Translations under genes and position numbers: made by a program
Shown: piece after piece, positions 1 to 8,947 of the stretch
How positions within the stretch are numbered: the first letter of the stretch is position 1
Layout of the letters: every line of letters starts with the position of its first letter
Assembly (NCBI RefSeq): GCF_000315625.1
Contig: NW_005434609.1
Coordinates: 116,572-180,571, forward strand
Reading direction: 5' to 3'
DNA length: 64,000 nucleotides
Origin: Guillardia theta CCMP2712
Taxonomy: Eukaryota > Cryptophyceae > Pyrenomonadales > Geminigeraceae
The notes under the pieces: generated by a model
The model's database searches: none
Told to the model about the DNA's origin: nothing
Seen by the model: the letters and a program-made list of their open reading frames with translations, nothing else

Positions 1-367
1 CGAGTCGGAGGCTGGTTTTGAGCCTGGGAGCTTGTCACATTCCTTTTTGACACGGCCTTTACTCTAGGCTAAGTTAAGTTAAAAATCTTTACTCTAAGTT
101 AAGTTAAACTTGATCAGAACGAGGACACTGCCAGGAGAGTCGAGGTTAAAAATACCGTAGCCCGGGCAGCCACCGTCTGAGCAGGATCCGATGATCCGAT
201 GCATGATGGCGCAGCCGGCCCCCGGCCCGGCGGGCGGACCCGGGGTTCCGACTCAGTCGTTCAAACAGCGGCACGCCGCCGCGTTCAACTGAGTTGCCAG
301 TTCAAGTCAGTTGGTTCACCGTGGCGCGGCCGCGCCAGTGCGGCTGAGTCACCGTACGGTCACGAAC
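1..367. other. Intergenic repeat-rich DNA
   Basis: No gene is visible here. Positions about 57-155 hold a degenerate, partly duplicated version of the retrotransposon 3' tail described at 368-486; the block tttactctaagttaagtta occurs twice, nearly unchanged. Positions about 200-250 and 315-335 are short GC-rich patches of the kind seen in larger islands at 3412, 8572, 25150 and 54130. Confidence 0.6.
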
Positions 368-486
368 TTTACTCAAAGTTAAGTTAAAAATCAGTACGAG
401 GACAATCAGGAGAGTCGAGGAGGCTTGACCCTGACACTGTCGCACAGGCCAAACGGCGAGAAGAGAAAAGACAGCGAGAACCAAAC
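368..486 (-). repeat. 3' tail of non-LTR retrotransposon (119 bp, full copy)
   Basis: This 119-bp block is identical to 8428-8546. It lies 46 bp beyond the stop codon of the reverse transcriptase frame, so on the minus strand it is the 3' untranslated tail of that element. Other copies in the window all keep the tttactcaaagttaagtta end and stop at different distances from it. That is the expected pattern for 5'-truncated LINE insertions primed from a recognised 3' end. Confidence 0.8.
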
Positions 487-532
487 CTAAACCTGCCGAC
501 TGCTGTCCCCCAAACTTAACTGATACCTTCAC

Positions 533-3370
533 TTAACGGCGCGCAGGACAAGTCCCCCGCGCGGCCATGCCAGCGATGTCGCGGTGGCCGCCGCCGAAGG
601 AATGAGACGCATACCGGGATGCACCCGCGATGATGGCAGCGTAGGACAGGGAGGCCTTGAGCTGACGGAAGATCCTGGACCGAATGCGTTTGCAAGTCGG
701 ATCACCTGAAACATCTTGCGAGGCCGAGAGACCATCCAGCGCTGCCGTTTCCTTGTTCGCCGAGCGATCCGCCAGCCACCACAGAAAGCGCAACGCATCG
801 TCCTGCAAGAGGCCATCAGTGCTGGCGATGATGGGAAGAAAGGCCTTTGGCGGGACGTGCTGAGCATATGCATTACGATGCCCTCGGATCTTCCGCTGTG
901 CTGCCGCTTGCAGTTTGCTCCGAGCGAGGTCCGGTATTCCATCATTGTCAAAAACATGTGACATGCTGAACTCCAGGATTAACCCATGCCATCCGCCGCC
1001 AGTAGCCATCAGTTGTGGAAGTTCAAAGTCCCCTACATGATGATCTTCAGGGCCATGCTGGGAAACGTTTTGCCTGGTGCCGGGTACGCCTTGCACGTGG
1101 ACGCGGCATCTCACTCCGGAATCTTTGATGAGGGTACTGAGGACGGCATTGCACTTCTCATGCGCATCAGTCCATAACTGGCTGCGGTGCCTGCAGGTTG
1201 CCATGTGTGTGGTCCCCCCAGGATGACGGAGAAGATGATGGCATCGATCGCAGTGCGGCGGGAGGTCAACCGGCAATCCATGAAGAAACTTGTCAGCGGC
1301 AGCCACCAAGCTGATGGGCTGCTGCTCAAAGATCCCAAGGTTTGTACTTTCCATAGTCGAGTGCCAAATCGTGCGCTGAGGGGTAAACTGAGACAGAAGT
1401 TCATCAACCGGGTGGCCTGGTACTCGAAGGGGAGTAGAGAAGCTGGAGTGGTGTGCCAACAAAGATCTCTGGCGCTCTGAAAGGTGAGCCCGAATACTGC
1501 GGAACCGAGGAAACTCCGAGAGGAACTGAGCCGTGAGCTCCCGCTGGGCGGGGATGAAAAGCGCACTGCCCGACGTCCCAAATAATTCAGGCGAGGGGAT
1601 CCAGCCATTGTCGCACGCCTGAGGAAGCTCCGCCAAGGAGGTGTACGCCGAGATGCCCTGCTCCATCAAGTGCCTGTGAGTGTCCAAGAAGGCAGCAAGC
1701 ATGGGGACAACATCCCCAGCGTCCGCTTGCTGCGGTTGGCGGATTCGAAGCTCAGTGTCAGAATTGATCCGGTGGAAGAGTGGCGGTGTAGGGAAAGTCC
1801 AATGCTGGAAGATGGCAATTTCACCCGCCCATTTGAGAAACTTGGCAGTCGCCGACCAGAATGCGGTGTAGGCCACGCCCTCCTGCGGGGTGAACCCATC
1901 TCCTCCAGCACTATAAGGCAACTGACGTTTGAAGTAGGCGAACTGAAGGTCAGATGGAGGGGTGCCAGGGGCAGGTTGCAGGACAGATGAACCCTCCTGT
2001 GCCTGGTTCTGTGGCCACTGAAACACCTTCGCCAGGAGACGGAGATTCGCGACGTCAAAGCACTTGCACTGGGCAGCGGTCAAGGCCGGGGAGATTCCAC
2101 GCAAGAAATATTGGAGGGTGGGAACGTGGGTCGTTTTCAAGAGATGCTTGAGACCCAACGCAATGGGAAATTGTTCCAACTGGGTCAATTCAGCATTGAG
2201 GGCATTCACCTTGGCAGTGATAAACTCTTGCTGGAAGGACTGAGATCCTATCGGGATACCTCCCAGGATGATCCCCTGGCCGCGGAAGGCAAACTGCTGC
2301 AAGCCCGGGTACCTACTGCAAATATGCTCTTGGATGGCTTGTTGCTGACTAGATTGAAGTTCACACCAGGACGAGGAGAATATCTGCGAATCCCTGGGTT
2401 GAATCTCCAATCCTAGCTCTTGTTTTAAAGTATCAACCAGCGATGCAGTGGCCTGTGCGGCAACTGAGAGCTTTCCAATAACAGCCATGTTATCCGCATA
2501 GGCCGGGAAGACACAGTCGGGAAAGGTCTCTGCGACTTTGACCAGGGAAGGGAAGGTGGTGTGCGCAAAGAGAGCCATCGCCAAGGGGTCCCCCTGAGAA
2601 ACTCCCGTGGTGGCCGGAAAAGCCCGAGTCTCGCGCTGATGTTTCAGAAATAACTTACCTTCCTGGCCATAATATTGATGAACATACGGAAGGACTCCTT
2701 GGGAAAAGTTCTCACAACGATGCTCGGGAGCAAGGAGGATGTCAAATAGCCGTTGGCGAGCCTGATCTCATTGAAGGCATTTCTTGCGTCGATCATGATG
2801 ATTACCGTGGGATCAAAATTATCAGACTCACCTTCGCCCTGGTCTGTGAATGGGTTGGCAAAAGAATGGGGTCCTAACAGGCATTCGATGGTCTTGCAGA
2901 ATTTGAGGCAACCTTCCTCCAGACCCACGCAAAATTGCAGGACCCGAGAGTGACTGAGGGTGAAGTGGCTCTCCAAAGATTTTCGGTAGAAACGACAGAA
3001 GATGCTAGACACAATCCTTCGCTCCAGGTCCCCTATCACAATAGGTCGGATTCCGCCCTTTTCCACTGACTTGGCAGCAGGAATGAATCGCCCCCCTCTG
3101 GTGTATTCCTCGAGGAAAGCGCCCGAAGGGATTCCCAGCGCGATCGGCTTCAATATGAGGTTAATGTATCGCTGTTTGTGATCATCATGCAGTCTGAGAA
3201 TGTGTCGCAGGTGCTGGAATGGTCGCCAACCAAATTGATCAGGGGATCAGGGGCCGAGGAAGCAGTGAATCGCCGCAGGAATTTCCCTACCTCTCGCTGA
3301 TCTAAAATCTTGTCAAGCAATGAGGCCGGTTCATCGGCGATGGCATCGTCGAGCTGAGCACTTAGCACGA
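533..3370 (-). pseudogene. Reverse transcriptase of a decayed non-LTR (LINE-like) retrotransposon
   Basis: Seen: three overlapping minus-strand frames make one reverse transcriptase body. The N-terminal part (3370-3150) ends where the next frame (about 3200-2644) takes over; that frame has the fingers region (IPAAK, then GGIRPIVIGDLERR) and motif A, DARNAFNEI. A one-base shift near 2645-2690 leads to the last frame (to 533) with motif B, GVSQGDPL, and motif C as AYADN, where the second catalytic aspartate is replaced by Asn. Downstream is a CxxC...HxxxC finger (CDRCHH, HMATC) near 1200, then a segment resembling the C-terminal endonuclease-like region of some LINEs. The family has RT, zinc finger and sometimes a restriction-like endonuclease. 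Two frameshifts and the YADN box make this copy inactive. Its 3' tail follows at 368-486. The exact clade is not determined. Confidence 0.8.
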
Positions 3371-3411
3371 ACGGTCACGTAGTAGCCTGAGTCACGTGAC
3401 TAGTAGAGCCC

Positions 3412-3495
3412 GGACCCCGGCCCCGGGCCCGGCCCGGCGGGCAGTCCGGTCCCGCTGGGCCAGGCCTGCGGCCGGACCCGGCGTCCGGGCCAGTG
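3412..3495. repeat. GC-rich dispersed island
   Basis: Almost pure G/C with strings such as ccggccccgggcccggcc. Similar islands occur at about 205-250, 8572-8680, 25150-25760 and 54130-54270, all outside genes. Open frames inside them are compositional and were not called. Confidence 0.5.
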
Positions 3496-3498
3496 AAC

Positions 3499-3586
3499 TT
3501 GATTGGAAAATGATTACTGCAAACTTTCGTTGATTGGAAAATGATTACTCCAAAAATTTGTTGATTGGAAATTGATGATTGCCCAC
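3499..3586. repeat. 31-bp tandem repeat, about 2.8 copies
   Basis: Units start at 3499, 3530 and 3561, each beginning ttgattggaaa, with few differences between copies. AT-rich, sitting directly beside the GC-rich island. Confidence 0.8.
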
Positions 3587-4667
3587 TAAACTTGGGCCAC
3601 AGGGCCGGGCCGGGGGGGGGCGCCGGCCTTTAAAACCGAACTCGGAAGCCAAGCCTTTGACTCTCATTTCAGCCATGAAGGTTGTCACGGGCTTGAGCTT
3701 TGAGCCTGAGCCGGCTGAGACAGTCGGAGGCCTGAAGTTGGCGCGTCACGTGACGCGTATATATATATTTATATACAAATAAATAAACATAAAACTACTG
3801 CATAGAGGTCATCTTTTTTATTTCAGGTAATTTTATGGGCTGCAACTGATAGTCCCCTAAATGGGGGATAGCAGTGTTCGCTTCTCGCCGTGTGGCCAGT
3901 GAGGGAGTAAAGAAGCCTCGGACTCCGCTGCTCGGTCTTTACTCAAAGTTAAGTTAAAAATCAGTACGAAGACAATCACGCTGGTAGTCCTACTATGCTT
4001 TTAATTGAAAGCGTAAAAAAAAAAAGGCCCGAGCCGGAGTCGGAATCTGTATGACCCGATGACTACAATTTTTTAGTCTGAATTATAAATGCTCCCCTAG
4101 GCCCCCGGTGCTAGAAGATGCCTTAGGGGGCATAGTCGGGATCTCCGATTATAAGTCTTTATAATTGTTGTTTTACTGGGTGGGGTTTTTGCCAGGGTGG
4201 GGTACTTGCGGCATTCGTACCAGGATATGCAACGATGGGGAAAGAAGGGCAGCACATGTAGTTGGACGTCCCATGTCGATCTAGTTGCCTCCTCCTGTCT
4301 CTGTTTCCTTCGTCCTCATCGCTTCAGACTGATCAAACCTGTAGAGGGGACTCATCTGTCAACCAGAATTCCAACGCACCGCCCCTTCCCCCCACCTGTA
4401 GTGTCTCTTGATGTTTTGAAAGCCACTCCCTGAGATTCTCAGACGGAAAAACCACTTGAACTTGCTCTTGGCGCATCCATTCAATCTTGTTCTTATGTTT
4501 TCTGACTTCTGGGTCGTAACAGGCAACTTCACATTCTGAATCAGAACTCTTTGATCACCAGTCCCTTCAAAATATCCCTTTGACACATCATGTCAATGCT
4601 GGTTGGATCAAAACGTCATATGACTGGTATGAGCTGATACATTTTCACTCTCATTGTTCGATGTGTG
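3587..4667. other. Intergenic DNA without a recognisable gene
   Basis: It contains a short copy of the retrotransposon tail at 3938-3980, an A-tract near 4016, and a partial plus-orientation match to the tail (cttctcgccgtgtggcc) near 3880. Open frames are short and have no recognisable domain. The last hundred bases are the likely promoter and leader of the Zn2Cys6 gene. Confidence 0.5.
3938..3980 (-). repeat. Short truncated copy of retrotransposon 3' tail
   Basis: Shares tttactcaaagttaagtta and the following bases through acaatca with 368-486, with one change (gtacgaa for gtacgag), then diverges. It keeps only the extreme 3' end of the element. Confidence 0.75.
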
Positions 4668-5984
4668 ATGTTTTCTCTAGATTACGACGAGTGGTGTCAG
4701 CAGATGGCGGAAAATCTCTCGTGTGTGAACCGCTATGCGGCACAAAATCTTGTCACGGATTTCAGCGCAGCGTCAGAAGCTGTGGCCTTACCTATAGTGA
4801 AAGCGGAAGGTGCCAGGAGCGATAATGCGCCTCGCAGCAAAAGATCAAAGTACATCGCCAAGTCGTGTGCGGAATGCAAGTTGAAGAAGCGCAAGTGCAG
4901 CGAAGCTCGGCCTTGCGTGATGTGTATCATGTCAGGAACGAGCGACAAGTGTCTGACAGAGGCTCGCACTGTCAGCTTGTCCACAAGCATTTGTGATCAT
5001 CGAGAAGCTTACTTTCAAGACGTCCGTGCGCAAGAAGCTTCGCTCAACGTGTTGAAGGAAACTTGTGCCTTCAGCGGTGTGAACATCACGCTTGTACGCC
5101 CTCTGTGGGAGCTCGGCTTCGACGTCTCAATGCTCTTCAAGGCGTTCAAGATCCTTCCCCTGGACCTCAAAGTCGCGGTGGACGAATTGGTTGATCTAAT
5201 TCGACAGGGTTTGAGCAAGAGCTCCTTGCGCAACCCTGAATATCTGTCGATTCTGCAGCATCAGAATGAACTGGGACGGTTGAGCAAGTTTCAACATTGT
5301 CAGAATGCAAAGAGGTTGGGAAATCAGATGGATGAAGAGGATGAAGGCGAGGTACATTTTGATCGCATCGCATGCAACGAACGATGGGGGCATGGGCGAT
5401 GGTTGTCAGTTGAGTTTGACTCAAGATTGATATGCAAGAGAATAAGGATCGGGGATGAGATGTCAAACCTGTTGGGCTGTCATCATACAGAGATCTTGTC
5501 TCGCTTCTTTTGTCATGACCTGGTCAAGTCGATGAGCGAGTATGAACTCTTAGTTGCCTGGACGTCTTCAATCATGTGCTCCTTCGATTCGCAGTCAATA
5601 TTTTACATCAAGATAATGCGAGGAAGCGTGCAGGATGGCGACAGGCGTGTGCAGCACCTCAAGTGCTGTTTTCACAAGAACTTCAATGGCGATGGCATAC
5701 AGATCGGCTACACTATACTCTTCGAACCAGTCTCATCCGAGATCTACCAGCAGCAAAAGAACAGATTCCTCCCGCCGTCGTATCAGAAGCCGCAACCAGA
5801 TCGTGACATAGACAAAGAGATCACCAAAGAGTCGATCGTTTTCATGAGGAAGTTGCGAGTTGTGAGCGAGGACAGGCTTTCGCACCTGGCGGGATTGATC
5901 AAGCGCTGGGTGGGGGAGGTGAAAGCTTGTCATCCGCTGTTTGCGAATAATTCAGAAGCGGAGATTGAGATGATGAGGTCCTAA
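4668..5984 (+). CDS. Zn(2)-Cys(6) binuclear cluster transcription factor
   Basis: One uninterrupted frame of 438 codons from the ATG at 4668 (an in-frame GTG precedes it at 4665). Residues about 67-95 carry a cysteine pattern C-x2-C-x6-C-x5-C-x2-C-x8-C (CAECKLKKRKC then CVMC), an exact match to the fungal-type Zn2Cys6 DNA-binding cluster, preceded by a basic stretch (RSKRSK) that could act in nuclear import. The rest shows no domain I can name with confidence; the C-terminal half (hydrophobic stretches around residues 290-360) could be a PAS-like fold, but that is a guess. Role inferred: sequence-specific nuclear regulator. Such clusters are abundant in fungi and rarer in algae and other protists. 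A tctctag just after the start could be a splice acceptor, so an upstream exon cannot be excluded. Confidence 0.85.
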   Translation: MFSLDYDEWCQQMAENLSCVNRYAAQNLVTDFSAASEAVALPIVKAEGARSDNAPRSKRSKYIAKSCAECKLKKRKCSEARPCVMCIMSGTSDKCLTEARTVSLSTSICDHREAYFQDVRAQEASLNVLKETCAFSGVNITLVRPLWELGFDVSMLFKAFKILPLDLKVAVDELVDLIRQGLSKSSLRNPEYLSILQHQNELGRLSKFQHCQNAKRLGNQMDEEDEGEVHFDRIACNERWGHGRWLSVEFDSRLICKRIRIGDEMSNLLGCHHTEILSRFFCHDLVKSMSEYELLVAWTSSIMCSFDSQSIFYIKIMRGSVQDGDRRVQHLKCCFHKNFNGDGIQIGYTILFEPVSSEIYQQQKNRFLPPSYQKPQPDRDIDKEITKESIVFMRKLRVVSEDRLSHLAGLIKRWVGEVKACHPLFANNSEAEIEMMRS

Positions 5985-6080
5985 TTGATAAGAATGAAAT
6001 GCAATGAAACTAATAGCGCCTTACTGATACTCAAGTCCCGGATCACTGAGTCAAGTTGCCGGATCACGAATGATGCTTAT

Positions 6081-6166
6081 GGTTGGTTCTCTCTGTCCGA
6101 GTTTTCCGAGTACGAGTCTCTTCTCGCCGTATGGCCTGTATGACACTGTCAGGAAGTTTGAGTAAA
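6081..6166 (+). repeat. Plus-strand retrotransposon tail copy with internal deletion
   Basis: Reads like the reverse complement of 368-486: ggttggttctctctgt, then tctcttctcgccgtatggcc, then gacactgtcagg. It then jumps to the terminal tttgagtaaa, missing about 65 internal bases. It is diverged and therefore older than the 119-bp identical pair. Confidence 0.6.
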
Positions 6167-6394
6167 TGTCAGATTCACCAGGTTCACTGAAGCCTCCTCA
6201 CCTCAGTCTCCTGCCACCGGCGATTGTCCTCCGGCGTTGCCGGGTACTACGGCCCACTGCTACAAGGCTATGAGTAAAGAACAGGCTTGTGACAAGGCTA
6301 TGATAGTATCGGAGCGCGGCCACACCGACCGTAGCCGCGGCGGCGTGACGGACTGACCGTGACACTGAGCGACGGCTAGCACTCCGAGTCGTAG

Positions 6395-6439
6395 TTTACT
6401 CAAAGTTAAGTTAAAAATCAGTACGAGGACAATCAGGAA
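6395..6439 (-). repeat. Short truncated copy of retrotransposon 3' tail
   Basis: Identical to the first 44-45 bases of the 368-486 block (tttactcaaagttaagtta through caatcagga), then diverges. Confidence 0.8.
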
Positions 6440-6595
6440 TCAGGCTGAGCCGTTCTTAGCTGCCCTGTACCCGTCGGATGCCCAGGGGAAGATATGGTAG
6501 ATGAAGGGGTAGGGTCCGGTGGTTGAAGTTGCGGTACGCTTTTGACTTCTTTGCTCAAAAATAAGTCAAAAATCGGACAATACGGACCCAGTTCC

Positions 6596-6627
6596 TTTAC
6601 TCAAAGTTAACTTAAAAATCAGTACGA
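6596..6627 (-). repeat. Very short truncated copy of retrotransposon 3' tail
   Basis: About 31 bases match the end of the tail with a single change (gttaactt for gttaagtt). A still more diverged relative, ttgctcaaaaataagtcaaa, lies at about 6551-6571. Confidence 0.65.
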
Positions 6628-6706
6628 CACCTTGACTAAGTGGTACCTTTGACCACCCCCCATTTCATCTCCCAGCAGTCACTGCACTGCCAGCTACAAG
6701 CTGCTC

Positions 6707-8265
6707 ATGACGGGCTCCGACTCCGCGCGCCCTCTCGCTTCCCCCGCTCTCCTCACCCTCCTCCTTGGGCTGCTGCTGCTGCTGCTGCTACAAGAAGCTG
6801 AAGGTGCGGATGCCATTCCCTACACCCAGTGTAGGACGCAAGCCAACTGCAAGGACCAGTGTAGGACGCAAGCCAACTGCAAGGACAAAAACTTCCCCAT
6901 CTGCAAGTACCTCTGAACGATGAGAGCCTGACTCCTTCATCTTCAACTCCAGCAGCCTTCGAGTACATCGGCGTGTGTGTTCAGTGCGAGAGTGACTGTG
7001 ACTGTGACTTGGACGAGTACTGCGCGAATGACTTCACCCTCTCCAAGCTTGCGTATGCTTTCAGCAACCCCGGCGCGAAGTATGATGAAGAGTCTCAAGC
7101 ACGAGTGAGGATGTATTACGATGTCTACAAGGATCTCAAAGTCAAGAGCATCTGCAAGAAACGAGAGCTTCCGGCTGACCAAGAGCTTTGCAGCACCTCC
7201 GATCTCATTCGTCAGGATGTAATATCCTACACATACAAGTGAGGGCTCCTGCTGGATCTGAGTGTTGAAAGACTTACCCCTGCATCTCGTCAGAGATCAG
7301 GTCTACACCAGCTACTTTGAAAGAGATTTTTATCCATACCGCGAGTACATGATACATGAGACCAACTCAAAACGCTTCTGCGGCAGATTCGACTCAGCTG
7401 CCTTCCAGCAGAGTCAGGAGCTCCCGTGCAAGAACGATGGGTGAAACTCGCTCCCCGTCTTGATTTCCTTCTGACGCCCCTCGGGGTCCGAGCTCAGCAC
7501 TGCCACGTGCGCCGAGGCGTCCTTGCCCATCGGAGCCTTCTACAAGACAGCGTCTGTCTGCATCCCGGTACTTGCCAGCTGACAGTGCGCGAATACAGAG
7601 GTGACGGGTATGGATGAATAGCAATTGGAGAGTAAGTACTTCCAGTCCGTTCAAACCTGCACAGCGGATGGCATGTGGTTGTCAGGCGGAGGGTACTGAC
7701 AGTATTTCCGAGAGAGTGCGCTGACGCATGAAACCTTGACAGCTTCGACTTCTTGACGCATGTGATCGAGTGGCAGGGCTACTGTCAGCAGGGCAAGTGC
7801 ATGGAGTGAGTGCTAGAGGAGACTGACAGCTGATAGCGAGCTGAGGGTCTGCGGCAGGTGTCTTCATGGAGAACAAGCTTGCAGATCTTACAGTGCAGAA
7901 GGCCGGGGAGTTTTTCAGCGAATATGTGTAAACGGCAAGGTGTTTAACTTGGAATCATGGCATCAGAAGGGCTGACGTGAACGATGATAGTGGAGGCCAT
8001 ATCCCAATGGAGCAGGTTACGAGAACAGCTACAGTATGGTGAAGTACAACATCCAGCTGCAAACCCAGGTACGGTACTCCACCGCAGACCGTACAACCCA
8101 GTGACAGTTGTGCTGCGGCTGCAGATCGCAATCACTCTCTTCTCAGCATTGTGCTTCCTAGTGGCTGTGGTTTGCGCTTTGCTCTTGATGCGAAGGCCTC
8201 GTGCTGTTGTACCAGGCAGTGGATCGGCTCTGTCTAAGCTGCCGGGAGCTACTGAGGAGCCCTAG
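6707..8265 (+). CDS. Cysteine-rich single-pass membrane protein, unknown function
   Basis: Not recognised. The ATG at 6707 opens a signal peptide (leucine run about residues 17-28, ending QEAEG). A 30-bp tandem duplication (6827-6886) then encodes QCRTQANCKD twice. Later coding blocks, separated by short introns, are rich in paired cysteines: VCVQCESDCDCDLDEYC (from about 6970), CAEASLPIGAFYKT (from 7498), VQTCTADGMW (about 7645) and GYCQQGKCME (about 7780). The last exon encodes a membrane span (IAITLFSALCFLVAVVCALLLM) and a basic tail ending at the TAG at 8263-8265, so the topology is type I. Splices are clear at 7238/7294 and 7440/7498. The first intron may use a GC-AG pair (gcaagt at 6903), and the exons at about 7570-7640 are not resolved. 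Inferred to be a cell-surface or endomembrane protein. Confidence 0.6.
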
Positions 8266-8427
8266 CAAACTTGAAACCGGGTCACTCAGCGGGGCGGCCG
8301 CTACTCGGAATGATTCCTGACTTTGAACGGCCGCGCCAGCACCGAGTCAGTCATTCAGTAAACGGTTCAATACGTGACAACTCCTTTGCGGCTCAAACTT
8401 GTCACCGTTTTTCTAGATAATCCTTTA

Positions 8428-8546
8428 TTTACTCAAAGTTAAGTTAAAAATCAGTACGAGGACAATCAGGAGAGTCGAGGAGGCTTGACCCTGACACTGT
8501 CGCACAGGCCAAACGGCGAGAAGAGAAAAGACAGCGAGAACCAAAC
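8428..8546 (-). repeat. Solo retrotransposon 3' tail (119 bp, identical to 368-486)
   Basis: Every base matches 368-486, but no reverse transcriptase lies upstream of it on the minus strand. This is a 5'-truncated insertion of only the element's 3' end. The identity implies recent insertion or gene conversion. Confidence 0.85.
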
Positions 8547-8571
8547 AGCCTGAGTTTGTATCATAGTATGC

Positions 8572-8680
8572 ATGCCGGGACGCGCCGCGCCGGCGCCGCG
8601 CCGCGCCGGCCCGGGGCCCACGGTGGCACGGCGGGCCACCCGGGCCGGTCCCGCGACCGGGCCTAGTGGCCTGAATCGGC
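8572..8680. repeat. GC-rich dispersed island
   Basis: Strings such as gccggcgccgcgccgcgccgg dominate; same class as 3412-3495. Confidence 0.45.
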
Positions 8681-8947
8681 TTTAGGGCTGCGAGATATGG
8701 TGTAGCCTCACTACTTGCCGAGGGAGCGAGCGAGGGATAGAGCGAGGAAGCGAGGGAGCGAGCGAGGGATAGAAGAAGGACGGAGGTAGGGAGAGAAGGA
8801 CACAAGAAGGGAGGGAGGGTAGTGAGAGAAAAGGCATATGCAAACAAGTGGTTTGCCAAAAAGTTGCATGGAGCAAACTTGTGTTGCCTTCGTTGTTGGA
8901 ATGATTCGAAGATTCTAATTTTTTTTAACTGCAGGAGGAGGAGAAGG

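Larger units (their letters stand above)
5985..6706. other. Intergenic region with several retrotransposon tail fragments
   Basis: No gene is seen. It holds three fragments of the 3' tail: 6081-6166 (plus orientation), 6395-6439 and 6596-6627 (minus orientation). The final 80 bases are the probable leader of the following membrane-protein gene. Confidence 0.6.
8266..8947. other. Intergenic repeat region upstream of the WW-C2 gene
   Basis: Contains the second full 119-bp retrotransposon tail (8428-8546), a GC-rich island (about 8572-8680) and a purine-rich stretch (about 8715-8825, gagggagcgagcgaggg repeats). A pyrimidine tract followed by actgcag at 8920-8935 could be a splice acceptor for an untranslated first exon of the next gene. 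Confidence 0.55.

Noticed and set aside
2593-2658. Possible 66-base GT-AG intron in the reverse transcriptase on the minus strand (gtaagt ... tttctcag) instead of a frameshift
   Set aside because: Removing it would delete the GVSQ part of reverse transcriptase motif B, which is readable in the alternative frame. A one-base shift preserves both conserved stretches and is simpler.
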